From Candidatus Nomurabacteria bacterium (GTDB lineage: Bacteria; Patescibacteriota; Saccharimonadia; Saccharimonadales; Saccharimonadaceae): 64,000 bases of DNA. Position 1 is the first letter of the stretch, and the number at the start of each line of letters is the position of its first letter. The translations under genes and the position numbers were made by a program. The notes under the pieces are model-generated. The model worked only from the letters and a program-made list of their open reading frames with translations, had not been told where the DNA came from and made no database searches. The stretch covers positions 62,001 through 126,000 of the forward strand of contig JACKGP010000002.1 of NCBI GenBank assembly GCA_020631935.1, given 5' to 3'. Of this stretch, positions 33,314 to 42,002 are shown piece after piece.

Positions 33314-34394
33314 CTAATACCTCCGCTGTAATTATATCTTTCTTTCGCTTAATCTCAATTTTACCGCCCTGCAGCACATTGCCGCTCACTATAGCATAAC
33401 CGCGCTCTAAATTTCTCTCTGGATCAAGAACGTTAAGTAGGCTGCGCGCGGATGCTAAATAGCCACTAGTCTCACTTATACGAACTAGAGTTTTGTTGAC
33501 CGCCTCATTGAGCTGCGTATTTACATAATCTATACTCTGAACAATCTCTCTATCGAGTATGCCTATAGCCTGTCCAACCATCAACTTCTGGTGTCGTATG
33601 ACTTCATCTCGATCGGGAATCAGTATCTGCGCAGCATTACTCGGTGTAGACGCTTTCTTGTCTGCGACTAAATCTACCAGACTGACATCAACTTCATGAC
33701 CTATCCCAGTTAGTGTCGGTATACGACTAGCCGCAACCGATCGAACCAGTCTTTCATCATTAAATGGACTTAGGTCGTCGGCACTACCGCCGCCGCGCAA
33801 AATTACAATCACCTCGGGCAATTTCTCCTGAGAATTAAAGTACTCCAGCGCGCGAATAATCTGGTCTGGGGCTTCAGCACCCTGAACCTGAACATGAGCT
33901 AGCACAAAACTGAGTCCACCCCATCTATCATCGGCTATTTTTACAAAATCTTTAAATCCCGCAGCATCTTTACTTGAAATAATCGCCACTCTTTCTGGAA
34001 AAAGCGGCAGAGGTCGTTTTCGCTCATCAGTAAATAACCCCTCCTTTTCAAGCTTCGAGTGAAGAATTTGCATGCTCTTTTTTATACTGCCCTCGCCGAC
34101 CAATTTTATAGACCGAACCGTTAAGCTAAACTTGCCCCACTGAGTTAATTTTGGTTGAGCCACAACCATCACGCGCATGCCGTTTTCGATAGGCTGACGC
34201 AACGAAAAAAGCATCATAAAACACCCAATACTAGAATGTTCATCTTTTAGGTCAAAAAAAACATACTTGTTCTGATTTATTTTAAAACTAGAAACTTCGC
34301 CCTCAACAATTACTGATGGAAATGCTCCATATAGCACCTGATTAGTCAGGTCTAAAAATTCACTTACGCTGAGTTGTATCGGTTGGTTTTCCAT
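33297..34394 (-). CDS. xseA: Exodeoxyribonuclease VII large subunit
   Basis: A 365-residue nuclease subunit with an N-terminal OB domain (SVSEFLDLTNQVLYGAFPSVIVEGEVSSFK; VFFDLKDEHSSIGCFMMLF) and the catalytic core (PLPLFPERVAIISSKDAAGFKDFV; VILRGGGSADDLSPFNDERLVRSVAASRIPTLTGIGHEVDVSLVDLVADKKASTPSNAA). The C-terminal coiled-coil part is shorter than in E. coli (456 aa), as in many small genomes. It overlaps the flippase-like gene upstream by 35 bases and xseB downstream. Confidence 0.93.
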   Translation of the reverse strand: MENQPIQLSVSEFLDLTNQVLYGAFPSVIVEGEVSSFKINQNKYVFFDLKDEHSSIGCFMMLFSLRQPIENGMRVMVVAQPKLTQWGKFSLTVRSIKLVGEGSIKKSMQILHSKLEKEGLFTDERKRPLPLFPERVAIISSKDAAGFKDFVKIADDRWGGLSFVLAHVQVQGAEAPDQIIRALEYFNSQEKLPEVIVILRGGGSADDLSPFNDERLVRSVAASRIPTLTGIGHEVDVSLVDLVADKKASTPSNAAQILIPDRDEVIRHQKLMVGQAIGILDREIVQSIDYVNTQLNEAVNKTLVRISETSGYLASARSLLNVLDPERNLERGYAIVSGNVLQGGKIEIKRKKDIITAEVLDVKGR

Positions 34395-35412
34395 ATTTTA
34401 CAATTGCATGCTGATAAAATGCATAGCCTACTAATAATATTGTTATCAAAATCAAAACACGAGCCAAGACAATACCAGCTATAGCAACGCCCTGAGCAAT
34501 ACCCGCAACCGCCAAAAACATCACCATCAAAGCCTCGTAGGCGCCGCTACCCCCAGGTGTTACCACTGCAAATCCCGCCACTGTCGCTAACCCATATGCA
34601 ATTAGTATTGGTGCAGGATTTACAACCTCGCCAAGTGACCAAAAAGCTATCCAGTACATCAACACATCCAATAGCGTAAAAACAATACCCCACCAAAACG
34701 GTCGCCATAGTAAGTTCTTATTACGCCTCAGTTCTAGATAATCTTCACGCATGTCAGACAGGAAATCTACAGCCGTTGCCTCTCTTAGTAGTACACGCTT
34801 CTTACCTCTTGTCAGTTTATAAGTTATGCGATTTACAAAACGACTGGCTTTTTCGGCAACCACCCTAACTCGCGCGGGGGTGTTTATCATGTAGATGCCC
34901 ACAGCCGTAGCGGCTACCATCAAGCCAACCAATGTGCTACTAACTAATATAATCCATCGGTTCACATCTCCGTCGATAGTAATCATTAGCACCGCCACCA
35001 ATAAAAGTGCAGAAAAGGCCGCAAACCCAGCGACAAACCTCACCATCTGTGCGCTCGTAGCCTTGCTGGCGGTGACACCGAGCTTGCTCATTCGCCAAGT
35101 CATATAGGACACTCCGCTAGCGCCGCCACTTGGAAGAGCGTGATTTACAAAATTCATCTCCAAAGAGAGCCTCATTAGACTCAGCGAGCTTAGATGATTA
35201 ACCAACTTTTTTTGCCTTAAATACGAAAACAACATCTCTCCCGAAACTAAATAACTAGCAATTACAACTGGAATAAATAGAGCCAGAATCCAAAGATTTA
35301 CTCTACTCATAAGATTCCAGGCCTCTACTAGCTCGTGTCGCGTAGCATACAAAAGCACAGCGATGAGCAGAAATGTCACCAGACTAATCCAAGTTCTAAC
35401 AGAAACCTTCAC
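34360..35412 (-). CDS. UPF0104/lysylphosphatidylglycerol synthase-type TM-domain protein
   Basis: A 350-residue integral membrane protein with about eight TM segments of the AglD/MprF flippase-like family (LPSGGASGVSYMTWRMSKLGV; VTPGGSGAYEALMVMFLAVAGI). There is no C-terminal aminoacyl-lipid synthase domain, so it may be a lipid flippase. Start is GTG at 35412, with a palindromic -10 (35420-35425) ending seven bases upstream and no SD: predicted leaderless. Divergent from the Trm11-like gene, sharing the promoter palindrome. Confidence 0.8.
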   Translation of the reverse strand: MKVSVRTWISLVTFLLIAVLLYATRHELVEAWNLMSRVNLWILALFIPVVIASYLVSGEMLFSYLRQKKLVNHLSSLSLMRLSLEMNFVNHALPSGGASGVSYMTWRMSKLGVTASKATSAQMVRFVAGFAAFSALLLVAVLMITIDGDVNRWIILVSSTLVGLMVAATAVGIYMINTPARVRVVAEKASRFVNRITYKLTRGKKRVLLREATAVDFLSDMREDYLELRRNKNLLWRPFWWGIVFTLLDVLMYWIAFWSLGEVVNPAPILIAYGLATVAGFAVVTPGGSGAYEALMVMFLAVAGIAQGVAIAGIVLARVLILITILLVGYAFYQHAIVKYGKPTDTTQRK

Positions 35413-35419
35413 TTTGTTT

Positions 35420-35427
35420 AGTATACT
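35420..35427. promoter_or_regulatory. Palindromic AGTATACT serving as -10 for two divergent leaderless genes
   Basis: TATACT on the plus strand (35422-35427) ends six bases before the ATG at 35434; TATACT on the minus strand (35425-35420) ends seven bases before the GTG at 35412. The whole intergenic region is 21 bases, so both genes must start transcription from this one palindrome. No -35 consensus is seen on either side. Confidence 0.65.
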
Positions 35428-35433
35428 AAAGAT

Positions 35434-36588
35434 ATGTATATTTCGATACTTGGCCGTCAGCCAAATATTGGCATAGCGGAGCTTGCTGCGCTATACGGCA
35501 AGGCCGCAGTTTCACCGCTCAGTGATGGAGCCGTAAAGGTAGAAACTGAATTATTTGAATTTGACCGACTTGGTGGATCTAAGAAAGCTGGAAAAATCGT
35601 TGCGGAGTTCCATGGCTCTAATTGGCAAAACGTAAGCAAAGAGATTGTTCGGCACTATTCTCGCCTATGGAGCGCCTCTGACCATAAAATCACCCTAGGA
35701 ATTAGTGCTTATGGCTTTAATGTCAGCGAAAGAGACATTCAGCAGACCGGAATAATACTAAAATCCAGATTAAAAAAACACAGCACCAGCCTACGGCTAA
35801 TTCCAAATAAAACCGCCGCCCACAATACGGCAGTCAGCCATCACAACAAGCTTGGCCTGTCTCCTAACAAGGTTGAGTTGCTAGTTGTGCGCGCAAATAA
35901 CGGCAATGTACTTGTCGCAGAAAGTATTGGCGCTCAAAACATATCCGCCCTTGCTGCGCGCGATCAAGCCCGGCCAAAAACCGACGCCTTTGTTGGTATG
36001 CTGCCGCCAAAATTAGCTAAGATTATGATTAATTTGTCCGGCCTAGCATCTGGGCGAATACTCGACCCGTTTTGCGGCACAGGCGTAGTTCTACAAGAAT
36101 CACTGCTACTTGGATATGACGCATACGGCACGGATCTAAGTCAAAAAATGATTGATTATTCAACAGTCAACACCGAATGGATCAAAAACAAATACAAGAT
36201 TAAGGGCTCCCGTGTCATAGAGCATGGAGATGCAATGACGCATACATGGAGTCAGCCGATAGATTCTGTCGTAGCTGAAACATATCTAGGCCAGCCCTTC
36301 TCCGCCCCACCTTCCCCGGCCAAGCAATCATCTGTTTCTAAAAACTGTAATCATATCATCTCTAGTTTTCTAAAGAATATTCATCCACAATTGAAACCCG
36401 ACACCAAGCTAGTATTAGCCATACCTGCATGGCGCGACAATAAAGGCCGCTTCAATCACCTGCAGCTCACCGCTGATTTAGAGACGATGGGATACTCCGA
36501 GTCCAGCCTATCAACTAATCATGCCCTACTTTACTATCGAGAGGATCAGGTGGTTGCACGAGAAATACTGATACTTCAGCGCAAGTAG
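35434..36588 (+). CDS. Trm11/TrmG10-like RNA (guanine-N2) methyltransferase with divergent motif IV
   Basis: A 384-residue SAM methyltransferase. The N-terminal half has a THUMP/ferredoxin-like look and includes GKAAVSPLSDGAVKVE. The catalytic half reads RDQARPKTDAFVGMLPPKLAKIMINLSGL, then motif I LDPFCGTGVVLQESLLLGYDAYGTDLS, as in tRNA guanosine-10 or -26 N2-methylases. Motif IV, normally DPPY, reads AETYLGQP, which changes the catalytic loop. It may be a CPR-specific variant or act on a different base. No SD precedes the ATG; the -10 at 35422-35427 implies a leaderless mRNA. Confidence 0.75.
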   Translation: MYISILGRQPNIGIAELAALYGKAAVSPLSDGAVKVETELFEFDRLGGSKKAGKIVAEFHGSNWQNVSKEIVRHYSRLWSASDHKITLGISAYGFNVSERDIQQTGIILKSRLKKHSTSLRLIPNKTAAHNTAVSHHNKLGLSPNKVELLVVRANNGNVLVAESIGAQNISALAARDQARPKTDAFVGMLPPKLAKIMINLSGLASGRILDPFCGTGVVLQESLLLGYDAYGTDLSQKMIDYSTVNTEWIKNKYKIKGSRVIEHGDAMTHTWSQPIDSVVAETYLGQPFSAPPSPAKQSSVSKNCNHIISSFLKNIHPQLKPDTKLVLAIPAWRDNKGRFNHLQLTADLETMGYSESSLSTNHALLYYREDQVVAREILILQRK

Positions 36589-36589
36589 C

Positions 36590-36618
36590 TTGCATTTTTG
36601 CATGTTTTTTAGTAAAAT
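36590..36618 (+). promoter_or_regulatory. rpmA promoter
   Basis: TTGCAT (36590-36595), 17 bases, TAAAAT (36613-36618), immediately after the upstream stop codon. Confidence 0.65.
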
Positions 36619-36656
36619 CGTATAGATTGTTTGAAAAACTTTTTAAGGAGTAATAG

Positions 36657-36929
36657 ATGGCAAAAGTTAAAGCAGGTGGTTCTAGTAAGAACATCCACAA
36701 TAACGCTGGTCAACGACTAGGCGTAAAGCGTTTTGGCGGCCAAGCAGTTTCAACTGGCGAGGTACTCGTGCGCCAAACTGGCAGTACGAAAATTGCAGGC
36801 CCTGGAACATTTATCAGCCGAAATTTCACTATCCATGCTGCAAAAGATGGCATAGTCAGCTTCAAGTCTATCAAGAAGTCACGTTTCACTGGTAAAACCG
36901 AACGTCGCACTCAGGTAGTTGTTGAATAA
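36657..36929 (+). CDS. rpmA: 50S ribosomal protein L27
   Basis: The 90-residue L27 sits near the peptidyl transferase centre. Conserved blocks: AGGSSKNIHNNAGQRLGVKRFGGQAV, GEVLVRQTGSTKIAGPG and ISRNFTIHAAKDGIVSF. The N-terminus is MAKVKAGGSS with no cleavable Firmicutes-type extension. An AAGGAG SD lies six bases before the ATG, one of the few canonical SDs in the window. The usual partner rplU (L21) is not adjacent. Confidence 0.97.
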   Translation: MAKVKAGGSSKNIHNNAGQRLGVKRFGGQAVSTGEVLVRQTGSTKIAGPGTFISRNFTIHAAKDGIVSFKSIKKSRFTGKTERRTQVVVE

Positions 36930-36939
36930 GTCATACGAT

Positions 36940-38037
36940 TCATTCAATATCTCTTATATTTAGATACCGATCCGCATAGGGTGTTTTTTCTAGTCCCAAC
37001 ACCTGCGCAGCGGCGTACCTGTGTTGTCCACTCTCGACATCGCCATACCGTCTGTTAATCGGGTCATGCCGTGTACTTGAATAATTAAATGATCCGTCAA
37101 GCATACTAAGCGCCAGCAGCGCTGCGTACTCACGACTACTCAGTCCACTCTCGTATCCTGCATGATTACCATTTTTTTCACTATCTAACATAACTCTTCT
37201 GGGTAGGTAAGATACAGACTCAAACTTATCCAACAGATAAAGCCCCAGCTCCAAGCGTACTGTGTCATTTTTGCGCAACACTTCTTGCATCTCCTCTTCT
37301 CTCCACAGGTCACCTGCGCTGCTCCTTATTATCTCTTTTATCTTAGGGTCGCTAATGTACCTATAGGCAAATACCGCAGCCTCCTTGCTGTCTTCAGAGC
37401 GCTCAATCCTAGAGTCAAGGTTATTGCCGAATCTGTCCTTGCCCATCTTCTCGGGGAACTTAAAGATTCGCTCCATTCGTAGTAGATATTTCGCATCTTC
37501 GGGGCTTACTTGTTTTATGTCTTTTACACGATGAGCGCCATCTGACGACTCCGCAGTCAATTTATTGATGCTACTTTCATTATCAACGCGACAATAGCTC
37601 ACCCTGGTTCCATTTGTAGAGGTATCATGTATGCTAACTCCCCCCGATTCATTAACCTCAACCCACATGTGGCTTCCAGAAACATATGGGTCTTCAGTCA
37701 GTGATGGAAATGCTTTACTCGTAGCTAGATCAGAATTTCTACCAATCTGTAACATTTCGCCAATTCTCAGACCTTTCACTCCCCGACCCTCATTATTGAC
37801 ATCTACAGACGAAGTGATTATATATAGACGATTGGGATTAATGCGTAGGCCATTATAGACAGGTATGTCATCACCGTCTATACTAAGTTCACTCACTTTT
37901 AGAATACTTAGACTGCTCGAGCCAAGCTCTAGAGATATTTCTCCACTGAAGTCATCGTGCCCAAGCTCGATATAGTCACCGCCTCGCAAAACCTCAGTGC
38001 GATTAGGCTCATTACTCAAAAATAATTTTTCAACCAT
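36940..38037 (-). CDS. FHA-domain protein, otherwise unknown
   Basis: A 365-residue soluble protein. Residues about 90-170 contain a forkhead-associated domain: LQIGRNSDLATSKAFPSL, YVSGSHMWVEVNESGGVSIHDTSTNGTRV, with the Gly-Arg, Ser-x-x-His and Thr-x-Asn-Gly residues that bind phosphothreonine. The C-terminal 190 residues are helical and unrecognised; the end has HDPINRRYGDVESGQHRYAAAQVLG, reminiscent of ParB-like or HIPYR-type segments. Start is uncertain: ATG 38037 is chosen because a TATAGT (38069-38064) lies too close to the upstream GTG at 38061, which would give eight more residues. Partner kinase not visible here. Confidence 0.7.
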   Translation of the reverse strand: MVEKLFLSNEPNRTEVLRGGDYIELGHDDFSGEISLELGSSSLSILKVSELSIDGDDIPVYNGLRINPNRLYIITSSVDVNNEGRGVKGLRIGEMLQIGRNSDLATSKAFPSLTEDPYVSGSHMWVEVNESGGVSIHDTSTNGTRVSYCRVDNESSINKLTAESSDGAHRVKDIKQVSPEDAKYLLRMERIFKFPEKMGKDRFGNNLDSRIERSEDSKEAAVFAYRYISDPKIKEIIRSSAGDLWREEEMQEVLRKNDTVRLELGLYLLDKFESVSYLPRRVMLDSEKNGNHAGYESGLSSREYAALLALSMLDGSFNYSSTRHDPINRRYGDVESGQHRYAAAQVLGLEKTPYADRYLNIRDIE

Positions 38038-38083
38038 TTTGTTTTTCAATTCTATACTCACATACTATAGCAAATAATTATTA

Positions 38084-38114
38084 AAAAGTCAAGGAGGCGC
38101 CTCGGCACCTCCTT
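38084..38114 (-). terminator. Terminator of the 38143-38535 receiver gene
   Basis: On the minus strand a 10-bp stem with a CGAG loop (38114-38105 with 38100-38091, one G.U pair) is followed by GACTTTTTAATAA. It separates the receiver gene from the FHA gene. Confidence 0.8.
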
Positions 38115-38142
38115 TCGTATGCAACTATTCGGTTTTCTATTA

Positions 38143-38535
38143 TTAGTTAGAGTCTTCGGTCAATCCAAGATGGTGCTTCACTCTGTCAACTACGTCACCG
38201 ATTACAACCTGTGACTTTACCAAGTAATCATCTACTCCTAAGCCTTCTGCACGCTCTTTATCCTTCGACTGACTGAGTGCAGTCAGCATAACAACCTTTG
38301 TGTTAGCTGTTTCTGGTGTATTGCGCAATATATCAAGCACGTCAAAACCGCTTATCTTCGGCATCATTGCGTCTAATAAAATTAGATCAGGCCTATACTC
38401 TAAAGTTGCGGTCAGTGCATCTTCTCCGTTATTGACTTCGCTAACATCAAATCCTTCAATTTCAAGCCGCGATCTATATACACCGGATAGCGCCGTGTCG
38501 TCCTCTACTAGTAAAATTTTCTTTTTTTGGTCCAT
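38143..38535 (-). CDS. Stand-alone response regulator receiver
   Basis: A 130-residue CheY-like protein, no output domain. Acidic pocket Glu11/Asp12/Asp13 (LLVEDD), phospho-acceptor Asp55 (LILLDAMMPKISG), Thr near 85 (MLTALSQ) and Lys107 (DYLVKSQ). The start at 38535 (MDQKKKILLVEDD) is supported by a TAATAT -10 (38548-38543) ending seven bases upstream, which excludes the in-frame ATG at 38571. No cognate kinase is adjacent, so its partner is elsewhere. It ends in a strong terminator. Confidence 0.88.
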   Translation of the reverse strand: MDQKKKILLVEDDTALSGVYRSRLEIEGFDVSEVNNGEDALTATLEYRPDLILLDAMMPKISGFDVLDILRNTPETANTKVVMLTALSQSKDKERAEGLGVDDYLVKSQVVIGDVVDRVKHHLGLTEDSN

Positions 38536-38542
38536 TACTCTT

Positions 38543-38548
38543 ATATTA
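38543..38548 (-). promoter_or_regulatory. -10 element giving a leaderless receiver mRNA
   Basis: TAATAT on the minus strand ends seven bases before the ATG at 38535. Confidence 0.5.
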
Positions 38549-38575
38549 CCCTTCTCTTTATAAAAGCACAAGTGT

Positions 38576-39772
38576 CTACTTCGTTAACTGTTTTATAGCT
38601 ACGTCAAGCTGATTATCATAGCCATTACTCACATCATCATCGCTCAGCTCAATTGCAGTATCTGGAGTTAAGCCCTTGCTATCCACGTTGTGGTTTTTTG
38701 GCGTATACCACTTTGATATAGTAACTTTCAACCTTGAGCCGCCGCTTAGATCGATAACTTCCTGCACCGAACCCTTGCCAAAAGTTTTCTCACCTGCAAG
38801 CTTAGCCTTGCCGTGGTCACGCAGCGCACCCGCCAGTATCTCACTGGCACTAGCAGTCCCTTGGTTTACCAGCACTATAGTGGGCAGATTTGACAAAATA
38901 GCGTCGCCAGCCGGAGACTTTATGCTGTCTGCAGTCTTGCCTTTTGTTTTTTGTGTGACCACTAGCTTATTATCAAGCCACAACCCAGCCACATCGACAG
39001 CAGCGTCAAGATATCCGCCACCGTCGTTTCTAACATCTACAACCACGCCACGTACACCTCTTCGCATGAAGCTATCGGCCTCCTTTCGCGCCAATAATCC
39101 AGTATCTTCGTCAAATCTTGTAATTGTCATTACGCCAATACCATTCCGTACTTCACTGTAAACGCTAGGGTTGTTCACCTTAGCTCTGGTTATAGAGTAT
39201 GTCTTTTGCTTGCCTGCACGATCGATCATCAACTTCACTGATGAACCTATCTCGCCACGAATCTCTTTTGCGGTTTTTTCAGCATCCCACTCTTTTGTTG
39301 GTTTATCATTTACGCTTATTATGGCGTCACCGACAGCCAAACCGGCACCGATAGCAGGATTGTCCGCCAGTAGCCTAACTATGGTTGGACGATCCTTCCT
39401 TATGCCTATCTCAGCCCCTATGCCGCCACCGATATCGCCAGATAAATCTTTATCGAGTTCACTTGCTTCATTTGGGTCCAGGAACACGGTATAGCGATCT
39501 CCCGCTGCAGAAACTAGGCCTCGATTGGCTCCATAAATCAGTTTTTCTAGATCTAAACTGCCTGTATAGCGTTGAGCTAGTGCTTTATAAGTTTGCTGCA
39601 CACTAGATAAATCTAGCTCATCAACAACTTTTATGCCGAGAGCCGGACCAACCAGCTTATAAATCTCATCAGATCTTGTACCAGCAACAAAAGCAACCAT
39701 TGCTACTAATATCAAGATAATATAACCGGTCTGAGACGACACACCGCGCCGTGATGATGAATGATTTTTCAC
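38576..39772 (-). CDS. S41 carboxyl-terminal processing peptidase (CtpA-like) with PDZ domain
   Basis: A 398-residue exported serine protease: N-terminal TM anchor (about residues 16-32), a PDZ domain (GGGIGAEIGIRKDRPTIVRLLADNPAIGAGLAVGDAIISVNDKPT) and the S41 catalytic domain with Ser in GTASASEILAGALRDHG and the general-base Lys in GEKTFGKGSVQEV. Such proteases trim envelope proteins and peptidoglycan hydrolases; the adjacent CHAP hydrolase and FtsEX suggest cell-wall remodelling. Start is GTG 39772: TATAAT ends eight bases upstream, so leaderless. Confidence 0.93.
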   Translation of the reverse strand: MKNHSSSRRGVSSQTGYIILILVAMVAFVAGTRSDEIYKLVGPALGIKVVDELDLSSVQQTYKALAQRYTGSLDLEKLIYGANRGLVSAAGDRYTVFLDPNEASELDKDLSGDIGGGIGAEIGIRKDRPTIVRLLADNPAIGAGLAVGDAIISVNDKPTKEWDAEKTAKEIRGEIGSSVKLMIDRAGKQKTYSITRAKVNNPSVYSEVRNGIGVMTITRFDEDTGLLARKEADSFMRRGVRGVVVDVRNDGGGYLDAAVDVAGLWLDNKLVVTQKTKGKTADSIKSPAGDAILSNLPTIVLVNQGTASASEILAGALRDHGKAKLAGEKTFGKGSVQEVIDLSGGSRLKVTISKWYTPKNHNVDSKGLTPDTAIELSDDDVSNGYDNQLDVAIKQLTK

Positions 39773-39780
39773 TACTTAGT

Positions 39781-39786
39781 ATTATA
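39781..39786 (-). promoter_or_regulatory. -10 element giving a leaderless ctpA-like mRNA
   Basis: TATAAT on the minus strand ends eight bases before the GTG at 39772. Confidence 0.6.
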
Positions 39787-39821
39787 GCGCAAATACGCTA
39801 AACGTAACCATTAATAATAGC

Positions 39822-40976
39822 CTAGAAATATATATATGTCTGATAAGTTGAAGGGTCAACATTGTATCGTTCAGAATAATACCCGTCAAACGATTCGTTG
39901 AACTGACTTATATTAATAGTACCGTCGCTATTCACCTTCTCGACCCAGACAACATGGCCGTAATAACCCACATACATAACACCTACAGATCCCGCCCTTG
40001 GAGTGCTACCAGTTGGTATACCGGCTGCTCGTGCATTATCTGGCCATTGATTCGCGTTTCCTACCCCGCCCCAGTACGGCATATGTCCGTTCTTTTGGTA
40101 CACCTTCCAGGCAGTGTAGCTAACACACTCGCGATTATACATACCCCATGGATCTACCAACGCATCCTTAGGTGCATTCATCAAATTACGCGGATAGCCT
40201 CCCATATTTGGATCACCAGCTACTGCATGACCACCTGCACCGGTAGATTGCAAACGAGCAGCTATAGCGGCAGCTTGCTCACGCTCTAGTTGGGCTTTTT
40301 GCGATGCTGCCTGTTTTGATAGTTTCTGATATGCGCTTTCTTTTCCTCGAGTCTGAGAAATTAACTTAGACTTCTCTGCCTCTTTTTTGGCCAATGCATT
40401 TCTAGCATACCGCTGGTCTTGCGCTACCTGGTCTACCTGCTTCTTCTGCTTCTCTAGTTTGGCTTTCAACTCTTTTATCTTGTCGATAGTGTCGTGTAGA
40501 GTTACTTGGACTTGTTCACGATTAGCCTCGCGATCTACATACTCCGCGATATTACTACTGCTAGCTAACATCTCTAGTGGCGAAATGTTATCATCCACAT
40601 ACATATCCGCCATGGTTTGACCGAGAACATTTCGATTATCCTCTATCTTCTTCTCGTTCTCATTAATCTGCTTCTTTAGCTTGTTCTGCTTTGCTATGGT
40701 AAGATTTAGCTTTGTTTGAATCTGAGCCTTTTCGCTGCTCAATATAGCAAGCTGGTTTTCATACGAGTTTCGCTGACGACGCAATTTTGCTGCCTCGGTA
40801 TCGTAGCCCTTCATCTGCTGTTCAAGGGCTGCTATCTTGGCATCAAATTCATCAGCTCGAGCTGACGGCGAGACCATCATAGGTGTAGCTAATAGAGTCA
40901 GTATTGATGCGGCAATAACAACAGTGCGCACGACGCCAACTGATTTTGAAACTGGTGTGGTGGACCGTAATTTCAT
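39822..40976 (-). CDS. PcsB-like secreted peptidoglycan hydrolase (coiled coil plus CHAP domain)
   Basis: A 384-residue secreted protein: signal peptide (cleavage after about residue 42, PSARA), a long coiled coil (about 45-240, AALEQQMKGYDTEAAKLRRQ onward) and a C-terminal CHAP amidase/endopeptidase domain with Cys in YNRECVSYTAW, His in GHVVWVEKV and Asn in INISQFNES. This is the layout of PcsB and CwlO-type hydrolases activated by FtsEX through the coiled coil. The genes just upstream on this strand are ftsX and ftsE, so the three form a division-hydrolase unit. A TGCTACTAT extended -10 ends eight bases before the ATG. Confidence 0.88.
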   Translation of the reverse strand: MKLRSTTPVSKSVGVVRTVVIAASILTLLATPMMVSPSARADEFDAKIAALEQQMKGYDTEAAKLRRQRNSYENQLAILSSEKAQIQTKLNLTIAKQNKLKKQINENEKKIEDNRNVLGQTMADMYVDDNISPLEMLASSSNIAEYVDREANREQVQVTLHDTIDKIKELKAKLEKQKKQVDQVAQDQRYARNALAKKEAEKSKLISQTRGKESAYQKLSKQAASQKAQLEREQAAAIAARLQSTGAGGHAVAGDPNMGGYPRNLMNAPKDALVDPWGMYNRECVSYTAWKVYQKNGHMPYWGGVGNANQWPDNARAAGIPTGSTPRAGSVGVMYVGYYGHVVWVEKVNSDGTINISQFNESFDGYYSERYNVDPSTYQTYIYF

Positions 40977-40984
40977 CTATAAAA

Positions 40985-40990
40985 ATAGTA
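40985..40990 (-). promoter_or_regulatory. -10 element giving a leaderless CHAP-hydrolase mRNA
   Basis: Extended -10 TGCTACTAT on the minus strand; the hexamer ends eight bases before the ATG at 40976. Confidence 0.5.
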
Positions 40991-41021
40991 GCATAAGCGA
41001 TATGTTCGAGTCAACTAATTT

Positions 41022-42002
41022 TTATAATTTCAAGTATCTTCGAGTTGCCAGCAGCGATGACACGATACCTATAATCGCGCCCATGGCTATCATAGCAAGT
41101 AGTATAAATCCTATATAAGTGATAGCGCTGTCAATGGTTGGCTGTATTGCAACCTCATACCTAAGTAGTGGATCTTTGGCAAAAATAAGCGCAGCTACAC
41201 CAATGCCAGTCGCAAGCAGTGCGGCAATAAACCCGTACATTACCGCCTCGACTATAAATGGACCTCTTATGAAACTCTTCTCTGCACCGATTAGCTTCAT
41301 CATCTGTATCTCTTCTTTTCGGTTGAAAATAGCCATACGGATAGTATTAAAGACGATTAAAGATGAGATTATAACGAAAACCGCACTGGCCGATACTCCG
41401 GCCTTCTCGGCGAAATCAACCCAAGTTCCAATAGTTTTTATGGCCGTACGTCGCGGTCCCTCAAAAGAAGCTGGGCGGTCTGGGTCTCTGTTTTCTAAGT
41501 ACGTCTGATTCGTTTTTGCAAAATTATCTAATTGGCTAGTATCGTTAATATCCACTAAGTTGATCCTAAGCGCCCCCGGGAACTGATTAGTGGCTTCATT
41601 TAAGGCATTTAAGGTGCCGCTATCCCCGCCCCTTTTGGCTGCAAACTCTTTACGAGCCTCCTGTGGAGAAATGTATTTAACTTCGGTTACCGAAGAAAGC
41701 TTCTTGAGGTCGTCTCTCATTTTATTAACAGCCTCTTCACTAACATCAGTTTTTACGTAGATAGACATATCCACCTTCTGCTTTATCTGATCGACAGTAG
41801 AAACTAGGGTATCTCTAGCAGCAAGAGTCATAAATACAATCAACAGAGTGATAGTCATAACGGCGGTTGCAGCTATAGTTAGCCACAGATTTCGACTAAA
41901 GTTGTTAACACCGTATCGAACCATTCGAACTGTCGTGAGCCACTTTCTTTTTCTTCGTCTGCGAAGACCGATGACCTTGGTATTCTCTTTTTTACGAGGC
42001 AT
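41022..42002 (-). CDS. ftsX: Cell-division protein FtsX
   Basis: A 326-residue integral membrane protein with four TM segments (about 40-60, 203-225, 250-275, 292-315) and a large extracellular loop after TM1 (about 62-200: VDMSIYVKTDVSEEAVNKMRDDLKKL and following), the hydrolase-contact region of FtsX. The cytoplasmic N-terminus is very basic. It overlaps ftsE by 11 bases. It forms the ABC-transporter-like FtsEX complex that transmits ATP hydrolysis to an extracellular hydrolase, here most likely the CHAP protein. Confidence 0.93.
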   Translation of the reverse strand: MPRKKENTKVIGLRRRRKRKWLTTVRMVRYGVNNFSRNLWLTIAATAVMTITLLIVFMTLAARDTLVSTVDQIKQKVDMSIYVKTDVSEEAVNKMRDDLKKLSSVTEVKYISPQEARKEFAAKRGGDSGTLNALNEATNQFPGALRINLVDINDTSQLDNFAKTNQTYLENRDPDRPASFEGPRRTAIKTIGTWVDFAEKAGVSASAVFVIISSLIVFNTIRMAIFNRKEEIQMMKLIGAEKSFIRGPFIVEAVMYGFIAALLATGIGVAALIFAKDPLLRYEVAIQPTIDSAITYIGFILLAMIAMGAIIGIVSSLLATRRYLKL

